NCBI RefSeq assembly: GCF_003945595.2
Contig: NW_024104405.1
Coordinates: 355,287 to 419,286, forward strand
Source: Pipra filicauda
Taxonomy: Eukaryota > Chordata > Aves > Passeriformes > Pipridae
DNA: 64,000 nucleotides
Direction of reading: 5' to 3'
This document shows, in pieces, positions 40,370 to 61,469 of this stretch (position 1 is its first letter; every line of letters begins with the position of its first letter). A model generated the notes under the pieces. That model was not told where the DNA came from, searched no databases, and was given only the letters and a program-made list of their open reading frames with translations. Position numbers and translations under genes: made by a program.

Positions 40370-40730
40370 CAGGCACTCGGGGTCATCCCCAGGACACATC
40401 CTCCCCCCCATCCCGCCGCTGCCCCTCTCCCCCCTGCCATCCTCGAGGGCAAGATTCCCGGGGGGCTGCGGGGACCCTTGGAGCCGAGTCCTGCCCGTGC
40501 TGCCGGGCTGCTCCCACCAGGTGGCACTCCAGGAGCGGCTGACGGCGACACCGGGCCCCGGGAGAGAGCGGTCCCGGCCCCGGGAACAACCCTGGCACCG
40601 GAACGGCCCCGGCAGCGGCCCCGGCTTCAGCAACCCCGGCCCCGGGGGACACCCCCAGCAGCCAGGCACCCTCCTCTCCTTCTCCCGAACATGGGGGCTG
40701 CTGGCACCGGGCATCCAGGTCCTGCCTGCT
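40370..40730. other. CpG-island-like block, most distal from TBX3
   Basis: A compact GC/CpG-rich segment flanked by ordinary AT-balanced DNA. It marks the start of the island-rich region that continues to the gene. Open frames on both strands are compositional; no product was recognised. Confidence 0.4.
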
Positions 40731-41399
40731 GCCGTGATTTCATGAGTCCTTAATTTCATTAGTTCCCGGTTTCAGGACAGCATGAGCCGCTGGACGAGGA
40801 CGGAGGCCACACGTGACACCACCACCACCCCCTCCGCCCTCAACCCATCCATCTATCCATCCCTTCGGCCGTCTATCCATCCCTCCCTCCCTCCCTGCCC
40901 GGTGCCAGCCAGGCCAAGCACTCCCGCGCCGTCGGTCCATCCTCCTGACAGCAGAAGTTTGGAGCTGCAGGATGCCGAGTTGGCGGATAAAGTAGAATGA
41001 AGTTCATGGTTTATCTCTATTCCCCACCGCCGGTTAAATATTTGGCACAGGGAACAAACCAGAGCCGGCTGTGAAAGAGGTGTGAACACAAGTACGGGGA
41101 AGGCTCCGACATGCTTCCCCCTCCTCGAAGGGCGATGATCAGGGACCCCCAAAGCTGCCCCGGGGGTGGCGGGAGAGCGCGGGACTGCTCGGCGAAATGC
41201 TGGTTGTGCGATAACGAAAATATGGTAAAGTTAACCGAGCTAACAGATCCCAAATCCACCAACTAGAGCCCCCTGGTCCCAGCCGGGATGTGCTCGGCCA
41301 GGCGGGACAGAGCCTGGGAAAGCCGGGGCCGGAGGGGACGTGTGCGGGCAGCGGGGACGGGGACGCCCCATGCCCGGTGTCCCACAGCACACACGTCTT
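40731..41399. other. Noncoding sequence, mixed composition
   Basis: Unique sequence with a short CCATC/CCTCC-type imperfect microsatellite (40845-40905) and CpG-rich sequence at 41255-41395. No gene was recognised. Confidence 0.5.
41078..41086 (+). promoter_or_regulatory. T-box half-site AGGTGTGAA
   Basis: A perfect T-box consensus half-site in AT-balanced sequence between CpG-rich blocks. Such a site could be read by TBX3 itself or by TBX5. A single 9-mer of this kind is expected by chance at this scale, so functional meaning is uncertain. Confidence 0.3.
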
Positions 41400-41580
41400 G
41401 TGCGGAGTGAAATAACGCGCTCACAGCCACAGCTCTTTCCACCATCTTTATATAACGACAGACACGCACACAATATGTACCTGAATTATATAAATATTGG
41501 AAACCTATATAAAGCTTCTTAGCGCTTTATACGCATTACGTGCAGAGAAAGCTGTATCTAAATAAAGGGACGTACAGCTA
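41400..41580. promoter_or_regulatory. Cluster of TATA-like motifs on both strands beside a CpG block
   Basis: TATATAAAG occurs on the plus strand at 41506-41514 and on the minus strand at 41454-41446, with TATAAAG on the minus strand at 41531-41525 and TTATATAAAT at 41487-41496. Three consensus TATA elements in 90 bp next to CpG-rich sequence suggest a promoter or a conserved AT-rich enhancer core. Confidence 0.35.
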
Positions 41581-41589
41581 CGGAGCGGC

Positions 41590-42100
41590 TCTGGAGCTCG
41601 TGGAGTGACTGCAACCACAGACCTGCGTGCATGCGAGCGCAGCCGTGGGCGTGCGGGGGTCCGGAGCTGCTGCCCGGCTGCACTCGGGGTGCCGGGGACG
41701 GCGACGGCTCGCTCGGCTGCCCGCAGGCTCCGTGGCTGCTCCTGCGCTCGGGCTTCTGCATTTGTTTCCCCTTCCGTTATTGTTAATGCTGGAAAGCGTC
41801 GTTATTCATTAAGTAACATCTCTGCTGGCCCAAGCGCCGCTTTTCCTGGGAGCGAACCCTTCGGGGTGCAAACCGAATCCCTCTGGCTCAGACCAAAACC
41901 GTTTTTCGGAAGGGTCGTCGCTCGCTGCGCTTGCACGCGTGTTCCCCCCGTGGTCCACCGAGGAGCCCTCTCGGGACAGGTTATTCCCTCTCTTCTGGAG
42001 AGGTTCCTGCTGAGAAATCATATTTAAAACAAACCAAAAAGCCACAAGACCACCACCACCACCGGGGGCGGCTCTCGGGTTAACCCCCCCACTAATGACT
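41590..42100. other. CpG-island-like block
   Basis: GC- and CpG-rich at 41590-41760 and again at 41830-41990, with an AT patch between (TTATTGTTAATGC and TTATTCATTAAG). It lies directly after the TATA-motif cluster at 41440-41531. No open frame has recognisable similarity. Confidence 0.4.
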
Positions 42101-43299
42101 GACGGCTGGTGCCACTGAGACAAATAAATACATCGTAAGGAGGGCAATGGGTCGCGAGTCGTTTTGGCCCTAAGGTGAGATTTAGCAATGACCGCCCATT
42201 AAAACAAGCTTTTCACTTTTCCTAGGGGTAGCCCCTACCCCCACCCGCTCCAGCAAGCGGAGCGGGGGAGCCTCCTGACCTGGTTTATATTTATATTTAA
42301 GGTTCGACATTTTTTTTTTCTGCTTGCTTTTTAGATCGGAGACGGGAGAAATGAAAACCGGCGGAAAAAAGGACTCGGGAGAAGGGAGGATTTAAAAAGC
42401 GCCCCTCGAAAATCCGCGGGGAAGGCCACGGATGGACAGCAAGGGAAACCTGGAAAAAAATATATATTTTTAAGAAACCTGTGAAAAATAAATGCGTGAG
42501 CACCTAGGAAATGTTTCACGGCAGAAGGGAAATAATCCTGCCAAGAAGATCGCGGTGGCACATTCCCGAAGGAGCGTGATCCGGCAGCGCGGTGGCGGGG
42601 ACCCCCTTTCCTTCAGAGGGACCAGATAAAAGACTCCAGGTCTGGCACAAAAGCTTGAATCAAATCCCTCCAGCTCCCTCCTGCCGCCTCCTCCTGCCCC
42701 AAGAAAACCTCCTTGTTTCACTGACCCGCCAGTCCAGCCGATGGGATGCCCCAAGCCCGACCCCACTCCCCATCCTCGGTCGGTTCCCTCCTTTCCCCGG
42801 AGCCGCTCCGCTCGTACCTTCGCTGCAAGGAGCAGGTCCGGGGGGCAAAAGCACCGCTGGCTTTTTCCGTCGAGCTTATTTCCTTGATAACTTTATTCTG
42901 TCAGTGCCGCTTTGGCGGCTTGAAATGAAATAAAGCTTGAAAGGACTTCGGAGAGAAGCCGGAGACAGAGGGGGGCTGCCTCGGGAGGGGAGGGGGTCGG
43001 GATGCCCGTGGGGTCGGGTCGGCTTCGCACAGCCCAGCTCGCTTGGTGTTGGTTTGGGTTTTTTTTTTTCAATGCCATGTCTAGGAAAGTCTTAATTTAG
43101 CGAGACCGAGGTGAAATTCAGCAGGAATTACGGCCGCGGTTACCTGCGCTAGAGGTCGAACTCTGTTTCGGCTGAGAGTGTTTAAAAATAATGATTACGT
43201 GTTTACTCCAGAATAATAAAATAAATAAAAAAAAAAAAAAAAGAAAAGATGGATTAGAAAAGAGAAAACCCAAAGGTGGTGCCTACGAGGCGGCTGTGC
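42101..43299. other. Noncoding sequence between CpG blocks
   Basis: Mixed GC/AT unique sequence with homopolymers (43062-43070 T-run, 43227-43242 A-run). The part at 43085-43205 contains CTTAATTTAGCG, GGAATTACGG and AATGATTACG homeodomain-like motifs. No gene was seen. Confidence 0.5.
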
Positions 43300-43552
43300 T
43301 TCCAAGGAGCGGTGGCAGATGAGGAAAGCGCAGGTCCAGAGTCCCGCAGAAGCCCCGGAGTCTCGGCCCGACCTCGGGGCTCACCCTGTTCGCCCCGGGG
43401 CGAGAAACTGAGGCCGGGAGCTCCAACAGCGCCTTGAACGGCCACTTCAAGCTAAAAGGCTTCGCCTCGCCGTGTTTTTACACGCCTTAATTATTCCGTA
43501 ATAATGCGGGCTTTGGGGAGAAGCACGTGGGAAGTTTGGGGCTGACTGGGGG

Positions 43553-43628
43553 AAAAAAAAAAAAACCAAAACAACAGACCAAACCCAAAACACAAACGCC
43601 AACACCAAAACCCCCAAACCATCCCCAG
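43553..43628 (+). repeat. G-depleted A/C-rich low-complexity tract
   Basis: About 75 bases composed nearly only of A and C (ACCAAAACAACAGACC-like), preceded by an A-run. It is imperfect, not a simple (CA)n repeat. No function is assigned. Confidence 0.7.
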
Positions 43629-45074
43629 GCATCACCCTGCGGAGCTGGTGCCCTGGGAGCCGCTGGCTCTTTCTCCCCACAAGCAGCCAAAAGGCTTCAG
43701 GTGCAGAGGGAGATGGGTGCGGGGCGGGCTGCGGGAGAGGTCGGCTGGTCAGGGGGATAATGTGATGCGAGCCCCCATCTCCACGGGCCGGAATGTCCCG
43801 GTGTGGATCTGTTTGCTGTCCCGGTATGTGCCTGTAGTGTGTGTAAGAGGCTGAAGGCTCGGGGGGTGCCTCCATGCCCCCGTGGACGGGGGTTTCCCTG
43901 CAAGGCGCGGCTGTAGATGCCGAAGGAGGGAGGTTTTTCCCGCTCCGTTTCCCCCATAAACTGATCCCAACCCCGCCGTCCCGGCGCCTCCAGCACGGAT
44001 CCGCCCGGCCGGCTGTCCCTCCGGGCCGTGGTGACAGGGACCGGGGTGACAGGGACCGGGGGGGCAGCAGGGCGGTCTCCACAGGGTGCCACGGTTGCTC
44101 GCCTCCGCCGTGCCAAGCGCCAGCGCCTCGAGGCAATCGCCACATCAGACCATTTACCCTCCCGAGACAACAAACAGCCGACCCACCCGTCCGTCCGTCC
44201 ATCCTTCCGCCTGTCCGTCCCTCAGCCGCGGACAGGGCAGCGCGCTGCGGTCACCGGAGTGCAGGACCCCCCGCCCCGGGTCTCCCGGCAGCAGGACCTG
44301 CAGAAACTTGGGGGGCGCGCCCTGCCTCCTCCCCCCGCACACACGGGCACCCTGAGGGGCTTGGGGTTCGCCCCATTTTGGGGGGCACACGTCTGAGCGC
44401 GGCCCAGACCCGCTGCCCACCGGGGGCTGCGACTCGAGCTCCCCCCCGGGACGGTGTGTGCGTTCCTGCAGACACGCGGCTGCTAAATTTCAAGCATCTC
44501 TTCTATATTTTTAATATTTTTTTTAACTTTTTTTTCCTCTCCTTTCTCCCAAGCCCTCTTTCTACCCTTCCAAAATCGTTTCCCGGTGCAATCCTGCAGC
44601 CTGAGGCGAGGGAGGAGGCGGGATAGTCCCCGCTTCCAAGACTTTTTACGAACAATCGTTAAAGAAATCAACCTATTTTTTTTTTCTTTCTTTCTTTCTT
44701 TCCTTTTTTTTTTTTCTCTCCTCTTCCCCTTGTGCGGAGGCCGGAGAGGTCCCTTTGATCTGCGAGGCCTGGCATGCTCCGGGCCCGCACGCCGGCTGTG
44801 TGCGGGGAGGGGGCTCGGCCGCCGCGGGACCCCTCCGAGCCGGGACATGAAAGGGGGGGAAGAGGAGAAAAAAAAAAAAAAGAAAAAAAAAGGGCGTCCA
44901 GGGTACGGGAGATCGACCGAAGGGCTTAAATATTTCATATTCCTGGAAGCTGTCAAGGCCAAAAACAACAACACGCCTCCCGCCTCCCCCGGAGTGTTTG
45001 CAGAGGGCAGGAGCGTGTGTGCGTGCGAGGGGCCGGGAGGCTGCGGGGGGTGTGGGGGGGAAGAGGGTCATAAA

Positions 45075-45110
45075 TTTTCACTTGTAATCAATCAATAATT
45101 AACTAATAGC
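45075..45110. promoter_or_regulatory. Homeodomain/PBX motif cluster
   Basis: Within 35 bp the plus strand reads CACTTGTAATCAATCAATAA then TTAACTAATAG, which includes the reverse complement of the PBX-HOX composite site TGATTGAT and several ATTA/TAAT cores. It is an isolated AT-rich island between CpG-rich sequence. Confidence 0.35.
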
Positions 45111-45604
45111 GGAGCGTGGGCCGAGCGCGCCGGCGAGGGTGGGTGCCCGCCCCGACGGGGTGTCGCTGTCGCTGTCCCCCCTCCCCGGGTCGCTGCGGCT
45201 CCGCAGCGTGTGTCGTCCTTTACCCCCACACACACACATCCCGACGGTGCGGCCCCAGCACCGCTTTCCCAGAGACTTTGGACTCGGGGCTAAAAACTCC
45301 CGTGGGTAAAACCTATCTCAGCTCCAAGCGAAGCCTGCGGGGAGCTCCGCCGCGCTGCCCGGCCGGGGGTCGGGGTGGGATGGGGGGGTGTCGGGATGTT
45401 GTCGCGCCCCACCACCACCCCCCGAGCTCCCCCCCCCCTCCACGGTGGATGCTGTGCCCCCCTCCCACGGGCCGTGGGTCCCTTCGGGGGTCTCTCGGCG
45501 CTGCCCAGGCTGCCCGAGAGATGGCGCCGGCGCCCCGCCGGAGTCCCCCCCCCGCCGCCGGCCACCCCCCACCCAGCGCCGGGTCGCCTGCATCAGCCAT
45601 AAAA

Positions 45605-45800
45605 CCATTGAGGATATCAAGACAGGCGCCAGGTGAGTAATAGACAGGATAATCCAGAGAGATTGCTCGCTGTTTACCTCCATCCACAAGCGCCACAAGA
45701 GTTACTCATTAACGTTACTATATACAAATAAGATACACAAGAGATAAAGCCATTTGCAAGTCAGAGTTACACCTGCGGTACACGGATTTCTTGCAAGGGC
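45605..45800. promoter_or_regulatory. Candidate conserved noncoding element inside CpG cluster
   Basis: A low-GC unique patch with GGATAATCC (PITX/OTX-like, about 45647-45655), AGATAAAGCC (GATA) and ACTCATTAACG (homeodomain). Sharp compositional edges and motif density suggest a regulatory element; conservation could not be checked. Confidence 0.35.
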
Positions 45801-46900
45801 ATGGCGGAGGGGGAGGTCAGCGTTAGGCCTGTGGAAAGAGAGGAGGGGGGGGTTTAAATCAATCACGCTGCACCCTCAACCTTAAAAAGAATAAACCGTG
45901 AGCTCGGGTTTTGCGGCGCCCCGGGGCTGCCGGTGCCCGCCTGGCCTACGGAGCGGCTACCGGGCTCCTGGGCCGGCAGGAAAGCGAGACGAGGAGGGAG
46001 GGGATGTGTATGAGTGTGTTGCTTTCCTCTGACCATCAACAGCAAATTTAATCGCCGACTAGGAAATTTTTCCCCTCCGCACACAGCCCACAACAGTCCT
46101 CCCCTTCTAAGAGCGATCGGGGGGACCAGCGGCTGTGGCGAGGGAAAAAAATAAAGGTTTCCCCCCGTCATTCCTGAAGCCAAAGAGATGGGAGCGAAGG
46201 GGCTGCGGGGGTCTGGCGTGGAAAGGTGTGTCCGCGCTGCCGCTGAGGCCGGAGCTCAGAGCAGAGGAGAGAGCTGAGCGCGGCAGCAGCGATGGTTGTG
46301 CCGCCCGGAGGGGCTGGCAGAGCTCTGCTCCCCCCGGGGCCGGATTCCCCCTCCCGGAGAGGCTCCAGCTCCCACCCGCGAGGAGGATCCGTGTGTGGAA
46401 ACCGGCCTGTGGGTCTGCAGCCTTCGGGGCTGGCTGCTGCAGCCGCTGCCTCCTTCTTCGGGTGGACTTTTTTTTTTTTTTCCTTCATTTCTTTTGCCAG
46501 ACCTGACGCCACCTCTATCCCTAAAAGCCCCCTCCTCGCCCGGGCCAGCTGAGGGGAGCATCAGCTCAAGTGACATTTCCAGCAGCCATCACCTTGGGCC
46601 ATCCCAGGGTGGGGGAAGAGGGAGAGAAAAAAATCCTGCTCAACCCGAACCTTCCCCCCGCTGCAAGCACCGTGGATTTAAAATACACCCCGACCCCCAA
46701 GTTGAAATGGGAAGGGTCCCGTTCCCCCACCAAGGGGGACCCGAACCTGTGATGGTCGCGGGGGGATTTTTTTAATTAAAAAATCGGGGGGAAAAAAGCT
46801 TTATCGCCACTTTCTCCTCCCTTTATCTCGCCGGCGCAGGAGTCGGGGGCCGCGGGCCGAGGGGCAGGCAGAGCATAAAACAGGATACGGGCTGGAAGTA

Positions 46901-47769
46901 CATCCTTATAATATTTATTACTGGCGGAGGATGAATCACTTTCCAATATACGGGCCACTAACTGTTGAAGGGATGGGGGAAAAAAAAATCTCATTAACAA
47001 GAAATATATATGTTCTGCTAAATGATGTGCTCATGGACTGGCAAAGGTACAGGCAGGGGCTGCCAGTTCTCCTTAGTTCTCCTCTCAGTGACCTCCCAGG
47101 CCACTGGTCCAGCCCGAAGCCTGGATGTCTGTCCCCGTTTCAGCCATTTTCTAGCTTAATCTCAATATATCAGGAGCCTAAGGGCGAGAAGAGACGATTC
47201 CAATAGAGGGGGGAGGGAATAAATAAAGTATTTTCAGGTGATAACTAATGGAAAAGCGAAATCCTCTGCTCGGACAGGAGAGAAAAGAGCCCAGCAACAC
47301 CATCAACTCCTGAGCACTCTACCTGGAAACTCTGAAGGAGGGCTCTGCATTAAAATTTAACTGATCTATTCTCTAATTCTTCACTTTTGCGTTATTAATT
47401 TATGACAGATAAAAGCATAGCTGAGCCTTTCTCATTAACTTTTCAAACGCCACTTAATATTGTTCCATTAAAAGAGGTGACTTTAGTAGCCTCTGGATCG
47501 ACTTTAAAAGCGAGAGGGATAAAGACGGAAAAGGTACATTAAACAGTTTGCTTAAAACTCCTCCTTCCCCCCCAACCCCCCCCAACAATTCAAACGACAC
47601 CATCCCGACTGGTTCGTACTAGCTCCTTCCAGGAGAAATATCTTAATATTGGGAAGGGGGAGGTGGAGGAGAACGGCAGAAGAGAGATATATATCTTTCA
47701 ACCCCTCCATCCTCCCAGGCACTTTGGGGAGGGTTTGGGGTGAAGGCATTTCACAGTACGCCCAAGACA
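46901..47769. promoter_or_regulatory. AT-rich candidate regulatory block just 3' of TBX3
   Basis: This unique, AT-rich stretch lies between the CpG-rich cluster and the TBX3 polyadenylation site. It carries an AGATAAA GATA site (47408-47414), CCACTTAA, a high-affinity NKX2-type site (47450-47457), CATTAA and TTAATTTA homeodomain-type sites and TTTATGAC. There is no coding potential. Confidence 0.35.
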
Positions 47770-47791
47770 TTTCAATAAAAATTTATTGAAA
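47770..47791. repeat. 10-bp-arm palindrome carrying AATAAA on both strands
   Basis: The arms TTTCAATAAA and TTTATTGAAA are perfect inverted copies separated by two A residues. Each strand therefore presents a canonical polyadenylation hexamer within the same 22 bp. Confidence 0.85.
47782..47787 (-). terminator. TBX3: Distal polyadenylation signal of TBX3 (AATAAA)
   Basis: Minus-strand AATAAA is followed about 15 nt later by a G/U-rich stretch (TGTCTTGGG). It sits within a palindrome that also shows AATAAA on the plus strand (47774-47779). Confidence 0.6.
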
Positions 47792-48892
47792 CTTCAGTGA
47801 CTTTTTAAAAGGGGAGGAAAAAAAAAATTACAGGAAAAAAAATAGCAAGAACTTCTCAACATTTATATAACACAAAATATACCTTCATTTTTTTTTTTTC
47901 CTTTGAACCAGCTCCGAGCACCTGACTTTCAACCCAAGAAAATATGCACTCACTCAAACAAAGACAACAATAAGCACAGTAGTAAAACTCCATCGCGGGG
48001 TTGTTCTGACATACCGAGGAAAGAGGGAAAAATAATAACAAAGTAAAGAAAATCCTAGAATCTTCACCTTTTTTTTTTTTTCTCTCAAGCCACTGGAGAA
48101 GCCTGTTGTCGTGTTTTAATGTATATTATTATTTTGCTGTTGACATTTTATACGGCAAGTAGTGCTTTGAACACCGAAGAAACTGAGGATTAAAAGCTAC
48201 CATGGCACGTTGCTTTTTCTTTTTCTCTCTTTTAATTCTTTTAAGGTCTTTGATTAATTTGGTTTCTTTCCGCTTTGCCTTTTTTTTTTTTTGCATTCGG
48301 CTCCTTTACAAAAGGACGAGGTCAGGTTTTTCTGGGCTGAGCTCCGCTTTAAAAAAGTGAGCCCTCAGAAACGGGGGAATTTCTCCTCTGGATCGGGGGT
48401 GTATGTTTAAAGGAATTACAAACTTGAAATGAAAACGACTAAAAATGAAAACAGAAGGGGAAAAAAAAAAGAAGACGGCTGCAGTCATATTTACAGAGAT
48501 ATGTACAATGTCAATAAATTAAAGTTTAATTTCGAGTATTCATATTCCACGTATTTACAGGAGTTATCAAATAATTACATAAATACTTTGTTTTAATAAT
48601 AGTGTCCGCTCTTTTCTTCTTCTCAGTATGTTTAAACCTTGTTATTGCATATACAATTAAAGAGGGAAAGCTGTGATAAACCTACAGTCAAGCTACAGAG
48701 GTTTTTAGATAAAATAAATTCACTTTTTTTTTTCTTTCCAACTACACTTCTTATTTTTGTTGCTACAGGGAGGATGTTTAAGGTAGAGGGACGAAAGTCT
48801 TATTTTTGTTTTTATTATTAATAATTTTTTTCCCTGGGATTTGAAACGAGCATTGAAAATAAACAACAAAACCCCACCGGAATAAAAAAATA

Positions 48893-48928
48893 CCCCCCCC
48901 CCCCCCAAAAAAAAAAAAAAAAAAAAAA
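48893..48928 (+). repeat. C14-A22 compound homopolymer in TBX3 3' UTR
   Basis: Fourteen C are directly followed by twenty-two A on the plus strand (U22-G14 in the mRNA). The length is likely variable and prone to sequencing error. Confidence 0.9.
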
Positions 48929-49583
48929 GCAGACTACTATGGAACATGCAAAAAAAAAAAATAAAAAGCCACCGACTGGCTCTCAGACATCACAATAATA
49001 TTTTAAACACACAGCTTCCCTTAATATCGACTAAGGGGGTTGTCGTTAACAACCCGCCCAAGACACAACTGTTGAAGAACCAATATGCGAGTTACTTACA
49101 CACTTCTCTTTCGGAAAGAAAAAAAATCACTTCTCTTACTTAATTTTTATTCGTAAGTCTGTTTGATTTTTTTTAATTTTTTTTTTCTTTTAGTTTTTTT
49201 TTTCTTTCCTTTTTTTTTTTTTCCTCCTGGGTGTTTGGTATGTTTCTTGTTACACTGTTTAAAAAAAAAAAAAAAAAAATGAAAGGAGGATGCCACAAAA
49301 CCCCACGTTTGCCTCGGCCCGGCCAGGCTGCTCCGACCCAGCACTCCCAGCTCGGCTCTGCTCCCCCATCCCCGACCCCTCTTCCCGTTCCTCCACCAGA
49401 TACCTTTTGTTTGATAAACCGCGGGATTTTATATTAAAACAAAAAAAACCAAAAAAAAACGAGAGAGAGAAAAAAAAAAAAAGGAGAGGGTAAAAGAACA
49501 CTCGCGGGGTGGAGGATGTGGTTTCTTTCAAACAAAGTGCACTGCGAGACTGATTTGAAATGAGCTCCCGGAGGCCCGGGGGG

Positions 49584-60447
<10,864 letters not shown>

Positions 60448-60476
60448 CTACTGCTGGAGTAGTCCCGGAGTGGTTT

Positions 60477-60488
60477 CTAACAGCACAT
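60477..60488 (-). promoter_or_regulatory. Minimal upstream ORF in TBX3 leader
   Basis: ATG TGC TGT TAG terminates about 50 nt before the main ATG. It would be in the mRNA under any plausible transcription start, and could modulate initiation at 60426, whose own context (T at -3, A at +4) is weak. Confidence 0.45.
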
Positions 60489-61332
60489 CACGAAGAAGAA
60501 AAATTAAGATAATAACAACAACAGCAATAAAGCACCAAAAAATAATAATAATAAAAAAAATAAAAATAGGGTGGGGTAAAGAAGCTCTAGACAGCACAGT
60601 ACATGGGGGACAGGCAGAACTTCTACAGCCTACAACTTTCCGAGCCGGGGCACATCCCCAGCCCTCGAGACAGCGGATTAACAGGATTGTTCATTATTAG
60701 TCTTGCTTTTTTTCGTGTTCGGTCTCTGAGGTTTTGTTTTGCTTTTTAGTTGATCGGGTTTTTTTCCTGAGTGGAAGTCCTTGCGCTGGAAAAGGAACGC
60801 CGAAGAGGGGAGAAAAAAAAAAAATCCACCGGGTTCGCTGTCTGCTCCTGTTGCCGCAGAAGGGCTGGACAAGCCGAGATCCTTTTTTTCCTTCTTCTTT
60901 TTTTCTCTTAGTCCCAATCCCCTTTCTCTCCTTCCGTGGCGGAGGGTGACGGCTCGAAGCTGGGTTTTCTTTTTGGGTGGCTGGCTCTGCCCCCCCTCCC
61001 CCCCACCCCTCCACCTTTCCTCCGTACGGTCAGGCTGCAGAGCAGAGGCTGGGAAAGGAGGGAAAGCAGAAAGAAGCAAACAAACCCACCCCCCCTCGCC
61101 GGCCGAGAAAGGCTCCTGAGCAACCTTCAGCAGCAAAAACTTGTAGGGAAATCTCGTTTCCGCCTCGCCTTTCCCCCTCTCCAAGCAGGAGCTGGTCAGG
61201 GTGCCCTGATTCCCATCAGGATCTCTTCTTTCTTTCACCCTCCTCCTTTTTTTTTTTTTTAAATTTTCCCCCCTCTCTTTCTCTTTCGTTCTGCCTTAAA
61301 AAAAAAAAAAATAATCTGGCAGAATTATACTG

Positions 61333-61444
61333 TTGTCTCCGCAAAAGAGAAAGGGAGAAAGAGAGAGGGAAAGAGAAAGGAAAAGAAAAAGGGGGGAGGG
61401 AGAAAGAGAGAAAAAGAGAAAGAGAGAGAGAGAGAGGGAGAAGG
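61333..61444 (+). repeat. Polypurine (GA-rich) tract in TBX3 leader
   Basis: GAGAAAGGGAGAAAGAGAGA-type sequence ending in a short (AG)n run. In the TBX3 transcript this is a CU-rich tract near the 5' end. Confidence 0.9.
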
Positions 61445-61469
61445 AGCCTCTCGGCTCTGAGAATTCCCT

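Larger units (their letters stand above)
43300..46900. other. Cluster of CpG-island-like blocks downstream of TBX3
   Basis: Several GC/CpG-rich blocks (about 43300-43450, 43640-44470, 44730-45060, 45110-45600, 45890-46480) are interrupted by AT-rich patches at 44490-44730, 45065-45110 and 45605-45800. No protein similarity was found in any frame. A strong plus-strand splice donor occurs at 45633. The blocks could be an island of an unannotated noncoding transcript or a bivalent domain attached to TBX3. Confidence 0.45.
47765..49583 (-). other. TBX3: TBX3 3' UTR (predicted extent)
   Basis: The segment from the stop codon to the polyadenylation signal at 47787-47782 is AU-rich, as expected for a vertebrate 3' UTR, and its 1.8-kb length is plausible for TBX3. 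It contains runs that read as A-rich in the transcript (49165-49225) and U-rich (49261-49279), and a U22-G14 tract (48928-48893). A proximal signal AATAAA (49151-49146) could yield a short UTR of about 430 nt. The exact cleavage site is inferred. Confidence 0.65.

Noticed and set aside
44028..45698. Several GC-rich frames of 120-250 codons in the CpG cluster
   Set aside because: Arg/Pro/Gly-dominated translations on both strands, typical of CpG-rich noncoding DNA.
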